In this document: positions 60,801 to 64,000 of the stretch, piece after piece
Layout of the letters: each line of letters opens with the position of its first letter
Numbering within the stretch: position 1 is the stretch's first letter
Origin: Mesoflavibacter profundi
Lineage (GTDB): Bacteria; Bacteroidota; Bacteroidia; Flavobacteriales; Flavobacteriaceae
Direction: 5' to 3'
Assembly: GCF_014764305.1 (NCBI RefSeq)
Contig: NZ_CP061703.1
Location: forward strand, 2,399,501 to 2,463,500
DNA: 64,000 nucleotides
The notes under the pieces: generated by a model
The model's database searches: none
Told to the model about the DNA's origin: nothing
The model's input: only the letters and a program-made list of their open reading frames with translations
Position numbers and translations under genes: made by a program

Positions 60801-61532
60801 GATAAAATGGATGGTTTTGCAGAAGTCAATGTGGTAGAAAATGCACAAACCTTAATTCAAGAAAAGATAGATAGTGGCGAATTGGTAGTCCCAAAAGGTA
60901 TCAACTACCAATTTACGGGAACGTATGAAAACCAATTAAGAGCAGAAAAAACCTTGTCGGTTGTTGTGCCTTTAGCGTTGGCAATCATTTTCTTAATTCT
61001 GTATTTCCAATTTCGTTCAGTAGGGACATCACTAATGGTATTCACAGGTATTGCAGTTGCTTTTGCTGGTGGTTTTGTAATGATATGGCTCTATGGTCAA
61101 GATTGGTTCTTAAACTTCAATGTCTTTGGTGAAAATCTGCGCGATTTATTTCAAATGCACCCCATTAATTTAAGTGTAGCGGTTTGGGTTGGGTTTATTG
61201 CACTATTTGGTATCGCAACCGATGATGGAGTTGTAATGGCAACTTATTTAACACAAACATTTGATAGAAATACACCAGAAAATAAAAAAGAAATCAGAGC
61301 ATCAGTAGTAGAAGCAGGAGAAAAACGTATTAGACCTTGTTTAATGACAACTGCTACTACCATATTGGCATTATTACCAGTATTAACATCTACAGGAAGA
61401 GGTAGTGATATTATGATACCTATGGCAATACCAAGTTTTGGTGGAATGCTTATAGCCTTAATCACTTTGTTTGTTGTACCAGCATTGTATAGCTGGAAAG
61501 CAGAAGTTCAACTTAAAAGAACATCAAAATGA
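57825..61532 (+). CDS. cusA: CusA-type RND pump (Cu/Ag)
   Basis: A 1235-residue inner-membrane RND transporter. Its transmembrane relay region reads GIAIAIGTMVDVGVILSE, the GIAIAIG.MVD form typical of monovalent Cu(I)/Ag(I) pumps (CusA/SilA), unlike the CzcA-type triad of the pump at 48447. An extended, loop-rich insertion (~residues 745-830) is unusual in length. The pump-to-adaptor partner is not encoded next to it; the adaptor 52786 is the only one in view, so cross-use is possible. TolC follows with a 4-base overlap. Confidence 0.9.
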   Translation: MLNKSIKFLIENKLVAVLLLVLFIGWGTVNAPFNWDTGFLPSNPVAVDAIPDIGENQQIVFTKWDGRSPQDIEDQITYPLTTSLLGIPGVKTIRSSSMFGFSSIYIIFEEDIEFYWSRSRILEKLNSLPSGLLPEGVNPALGPDATGLGQIFWYTLEGRDENGNVTGGWDLHELRSIQDYYVKYALSSASGVSEVASIGGYVQEYQVDVNPELMRQYNIGLHHIVKAVKESNKDIGAQTLEINQAEYLVRGLGYVKSIADIENAVVDSENFTSIKIKDIGKVSLGPATRRGLLDKEGAEVVGAVVVARYGANPMEVINNVKEKINELSAGLPSKVLADGRTSQVTIVPFYDRTELIQETLGTLNEALTLEILITILVIIIMVFNLRASVLISGLLPVAVLMVFIAMKLFNVDANIVALSGIAIAIGTMVDVGVILSENIIRHLDEDNGTQSINTVVYNATAEVSGAIVTAVMTTIISFIPVFTMIGAEGKLFRPLAFTKTFALTASIIVALFLIPPFAAFLFRKKSIKTHFKYALNGVLIVLGIIAIIYGYWLGLILIAFSITALLSTQNKITEKQSNLINIIICTTAIVFLLAEYWRPLGVDKSIFWNLIFVGVICFGLLGVFSLFIRYYTRILRWCLDNKLLFLSIPTAIVIAGFFIMKNTGKEFMPSLNEGSFLLMPTSMPHSGVEENKRVLQQLDMAVASIPEIETVVGKAGRTESALDPAPLSMYENVIQYKSEYMLNENRERQRYKVNNDGLFELKDGRFIANPNNTENVTLSTVERSQLIPDNNGEFYRNWRPEIQSPDDIWNEIVKVTKLPGVTSAPKLQPIETRLVMLQTGMRAPMGIKIKGQDLKQIEAFGMRLEDILKQAEGVKDEAVFADRIVGKPYLLIDIDREKIARYGVTIEEVQNVLKVAVGGMVLTQTVEGRERYGVRVRYPRELRANPTDLKQIYVPVEKGSPIPLSELATIKYEQGPQVIKSEDTFLVGYVLFDKMDGFAEVNVVENAQTLIQEKIDSGELVVPKGINYQFTGTYENQLRAEKTLSVVVPLALAIIFLILYFQFRSVGTSLMVFTGIAVAFAGGFVMIWLYGQDWFLNFNVFGENLRDLFQMHPINLSVAVWVGFIALFGIATDDGVVMATYLTQTFDRNTPENKKEIRASVVEAGEKRIRPCLMTTATTILALLPVLTSTGRGSDIMIPMAIPSFGGMLIALITLFVVPALYSWKAEVQLKRTSK

Positions 61533-62764
61533 AATATAAATCAATACAAATAAAAATCGTCTTGGCTCTTGGCTCTTGTTTCTTGAGTCTTTTTGCGAAC
61601 GCTCAACAATTAGAAATACTTATCGATGAAGCCTTAACAAACAATCCAGAAATTCAAAAGTTTGAGTTACAATACAAAAGAGCTTCCGAAAAGGTAAACG
61701 AGGTCAACACTATTCCTAATACCGAATTTGGAGTTGGTTATTTTGTAAGTGAACCAGAAACTCGAACAGGTGCTCAACGCTTTAAGGTGTCTGCAAAACA
61801 AATGTTACCGTGGTTTGGTAATATTTCGGCAAGAGAAAATTACGTTAGTTCGTTAGCAGATGTTAAGTATGAAGATATTGTAATTGCGAAGCGAAAATTA
61901 ATGTCTTCAGTTTCACAATCTTATTATAGACTATATGCTAATAAAGCAAAACAAAAGGTATTAACAGAGAATATCAATCTGTTAGAAACTTATGAAACAA
62001 TGGCTTTGACTTCTGTTGAGGTTGGTAAAGCATCTGCAGTAGATGTATTACGATTACAAATGCGTCAGAACGAAATGCAACAATTAAAAGACGTATTGCA
62101 CCAACAATTTTTAGCAGAACAGACCAAATTTAACAACCTATTGAATAGGGAAAATGATGTTACAGTCAATATGGTAGATAGCTTAATTATACCTTCTGAA
62201 GACTTTGATATTACTTTTGAAAAATTAGTATTGCATCCTGAATTACTAAAATTTGATAAACTCTATCAATCCATAGAGCAATCAGAATTATTGAATCAAA
62301 AAGAAAGCAGTCCAATGATTGGTTTTGGATTAGATTATATCAATGTTGCTGAAAGACCAAATATGGATTTCAGCGATAACGGAAAGGATATTGTAATGCC
62401 AATGGTTTCGGTATCTATCCCAATTTTCAATAAGAAATATAAATCCCAAACCAAACAAAATGATTTGCAACAGCAGGAAATTACTGCTCAAAAACAGGAA
62501 CGTTTAAATGCATTGGAAACGCTTTTAGACAAGGCGATTAACGAACGCATTTCTGCAAGAATAAGTTATGCTACCCAAGCCAAAAACCTAAAACAGGCTA
62601 AAGATGCAGAAGACATTCTAATAAAAAGTTACGAAACAGGAACCATTGATTTTAATGATGTTTTGGATATTCAAGAGTTGCAATTAAAGTTTCAAATGAA
62701 CCAGATAGAATCTGTGAAGACTTACTATGTGCAAAGTACAATCATTAATTATTTAATTAAGTAA
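61529..62764 (+). CDS. TolC-family outer-membrane channel
   Basis: A 411-residue outer-membrane factor with signal peptide (ALGSCFLSLFANAQ) and the four coiled-coil-rich helices plus LEILIDEALTNNPEIQKFELQYKRASEK typical of TolC/CusC. Starts with ATG overlapping the cusA-type stop (ATGA). Would complete a CusA efflux path; the separate CusB-type adaptor is missing here. Confidence 0.87.
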   Translation: MKYKSIQIKIVLALGSCFLSLFANAQQLEILIDEALTNNPEIQKFELQYKRASEKVNEVNTIPNTEFGVGYFVSEPETRTGAQRFKVSAKQMLPWFGNISARENYVSSLADVKYEDIVIAKRKLMSSVSQSYYRLYANKAKQKVLTENINLLETYETMALTSVEVGKASAVDVLRLQMRQNEMQQLKDVLHQQFLAEQTKFNNLLNRENDVTVNMVDSLIIPSEDFDITFEKLVLHPELLKFDKLYQSIEQSELLNQKESSPMIGFGLDYINVAERPNMDFSDNGKDIVMPMVSVSIPIFNKKYKSQTKQNDLQQQEITAQKQERLNALETLLDKAINERISARISYATQAKNLKQAKDAEDILIKSYETGTIDFNDVLDIQELQLKFQMNQIESVKTYYVQSTIINYLIK

Positions 62765-62767
62765 ACA

Positions 62768-64000
62768 ATGAAAACATTTAACACAATACTTCTCTTATTC
62801 TTAACTTCAATGGCATTCGCCCAAGTTGGAACAAATGGTGAAGACAGAAAAGAAGAAGGACGCCCAATTAGAGAATATAACCTTACCATAGAAAAAAATG
62901 AAATGACGCTTGGAGGTGTCACCGCAAACGGAATGACCATTAATGGTGGAATTCCAGGTCCTACATTAGAATTTAATGAAGGTGACCTCGCTATTATTAA
63001 TGTAACCAATAAAATGGATGAAGAAACCTCTGTACATTGGCACGGTTTAATACTTCCTAATTTTTATGATGGTGTACCTTATTTAACTACGCCACCTATA
63101 AAAGCAAATACTACATTTCAATATAGAATACCTATAAACCAATCTGGCACATATTGGTATCATTCCCACACGATGTTGCAAGAGCAAAAAGGAGTTTATG
63201 GCTCAATAGTCATTCATCCTAAAGAAAAGACCTTGGACTATGATAAGGATTTAGTCGTAGTCCTTTCCGATTGGACAAACGAAAAGCCAATGAATGTGTT
63301 ACGAAACCTTAAACGGGGAAACGAATGGTATCAGGTTAAAAAAGGGACAGCAGTACCATTAAGCAGAGTTATTAAAGAAGGTGCATTAGGCGCACAATTC
63401 AAATTTTGGCGCGATAGAATGGAAGGTGCAGACATTGCGGACGTCTATTATCCTGCGTTTTTAGCTAATGGTAAAAAACTTGCAGAATATTCAGAGTTTA
63501 AAACAGGTGAAAAAGTACGATTACGTTTTATCAACGCATCTGCTTCATCTTATTATTGGGTGGATTTTGGTGGTGGTAACCCGATGATAGTTGCGAGTGA
63601 TGGTGTAGATGTAACACCAGAATATAAAAACCGATTTCTTTTTGCAATTGCCGAAACCTATGATGTTATAGTAACTATCCCAGAAGGTACATTAGAAATT
63701 ACCGCAACAGCCCAAGATGGTTCTGGCAACACCTCAATCCGTTTGGGTAGCGGAAAATTGTATCCAGCTACTGTAATAGACAGACCAGATAAAGTGGCTA
63801 TGATGAAGCAAATGGCAAAAATGGATATGAAGATGGGTGCACCTGCAATGGTGGGCAATCACAAGAAAAAAACACCAGAGTTTTTGATGCAGACATATGG
63901 AATGAAGATGAAGATGGATATGAAAGACGGACAGATGAAGATGGATAATGATATGAATATGGAAATGAAAAAGGATGCGACGCCAATGAATCATATGATG
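62768..64000 (+). CDS. Multicopper oxidase (CopA/PcoA-like), truncated by the window end
   Basis: The first 411 residues of a periplasmic multicopper oxidase: signal peptide (LFLTSMAFAQ), cupredoxin domain 1 with the type-3 copper motifs HWHGL and HSHTM, domain 2, and then a Met-rich region (MKQMAKMDMKMGAPAM, YGMKMKMDMKDG, MDNDMNMEMK) up to base 64000. No stop codon is reached. Such proteins oxidise Cu(I) in the periplasm; the Met-rich stretch is typical of CopA/PcoA. Gap to TolC is 3 bp, so it belongs to the same operon as the CusA-type pump. Confidence 0.88.
   Translation, partial: MKTFNTILLLFLTSMAFAQVGTNGEDRKEEGRPIREYNLTIEKNEMTLGGVTANGMTINGGIPGPTLEFNEGDLAIINVTNKMDEETSVHWHGLILPNFYDGVPYLTTPPIKANTTFQYRIPINQSGTYWYHSHTMLQEQKGVYGSIVIHPKEKTLDYDKDLVVVLSDWTNEKPMNVLRNLKRGNEWYQVKKGTAVPLSRVIKEGALGAQFKFWRDRMEGADIADVYYPAFLANGKKLAEYSEFKTGEKVRLRFINASASSYYWVDFGGGNPMIVASDGVDVTPEYKNRFLFAIAETYDVIVTIPEGTLEITATAQDGSGNTSIRLGSGKLYPATVIDRPDKVAMMKQMAKMDMKMGAPAMVGNHKKKTPEFLMQTYGMKMKMDMKDGQMKMDNDMNMEMKKDATPMNHMM

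Larger units (their letters stand above)
37316..64000. mobile_element. Left part of an integrative element with Argonaute and metal-resistance cargo
   Basis: Everything right of mnmE is accessory: zinc-ribbon/HTH protein, tyrosine integrase, unknown protein, HTH pair plus VirE_N/DUF3987 replication-type genes, an Argonaute operon, and a metal-resistance cluster. No relaxase or conjugation genes are visible, but the element is cut by the window end, so integrative-conjugative or mobilisable status is undecided. The metal cluster could also be a separate later insertion within it. Confidence 0.6.

Noticed and set aside
63658-63994. Minus-strand His/Ser-rich ORFs opposite the multicopper oxidase
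   Set aside because: Antisense of Met-rich ATG/AAG codons gives CAT/CTT (His/Leu); they are shadows.

Overview
The window is a low-GC chromosome segment from a member of the Bacteroidota, very probably a marine-type Flavobacteriaceae. Grounds: a type IX secretion (T9SS type B) sorting domain, a fused E1 alpha/beta 2-oxoacid dehydrogenase, a stand-alone HsdR_N protein beside holA, a rhomboid of the short GlpG-like type, Bacteroidota-style promoters (TTG, about 20 nt, TAnnTTTG) and almost no Shine-Dalgarno-like leaders. No tRNA, rRNA or CRISPR array was seen.

Positions 1-37333 are ordinary host chromosome. They hold DNA repair and translation genes (UvrD/PcrA helicase, tsaC, holA, uvrA, mnmE), envelope genes (OmpA lipoprotein, glycosyltransferase, LpxL-like acyltransferase, GlmM, rhomboid, TlpA-like thioredoxin), a divergent HxlR/QorB-like redox pair, a branched-chain oxoacid dehydrogenase E1, gamma-glutamyltransferase, a T9SS cargo protein and several proteins of unknown function. 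Clear bidirectional terminators separate convergent genes. A dispersed intergenic repeat occurs at three places.

At the 3' end of mnmE (37316-37333) an accessory element begins and does not end inside the window. Its first module has 10-bp phased repeats, a zinc-ribbon/HTH protein, a tyrosine integrase and an unknown protein. It is followed by two small HTH proteins, a VirE_N/BT4734-type protein and a DUF3987 primase/helicase-like protein (a replication or mobilisation module). The mnmE 3' end is a known integration site (SGI1 family), so this is read as the left end of an integrative element.

The cargo has two parts. First (43517-47870) is a compact operon: an XRE regulator, a small membrane protein, three tandem lysine-rich mini-proteins sharing a GRTT...KPKK pattern, a 355-residue two-helix membrane protein, and a 703-residue prokaryotic Argonaute. 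The Argonaute keeps the guide 5'-phosphate pocket but has lost the PIWI catalytic residues. This looks like a membrane-effector, long-B-type Argonaute defence system with previously unremarked mini-proteins; it is the most interesting item in the window.

Second (47934 to the window end) is a heavy-metal resistance cluster: two HYC/CC/PP-type small exported proteins, a CzcA-type RND pump fused to its own TolC domain, an adaptor lipoprotein, a Fur-family regulator, MerTP, a GDCC protein, a P1B-2 ATPase, a CusA-type RND pump, TolC and a truncated multicopper oxidase. Two copies of a 15-nt palindrome upstream of two of its transcription units are candidate operators, and each RND gene is preceded by an elaborate multi-hairpin leader.
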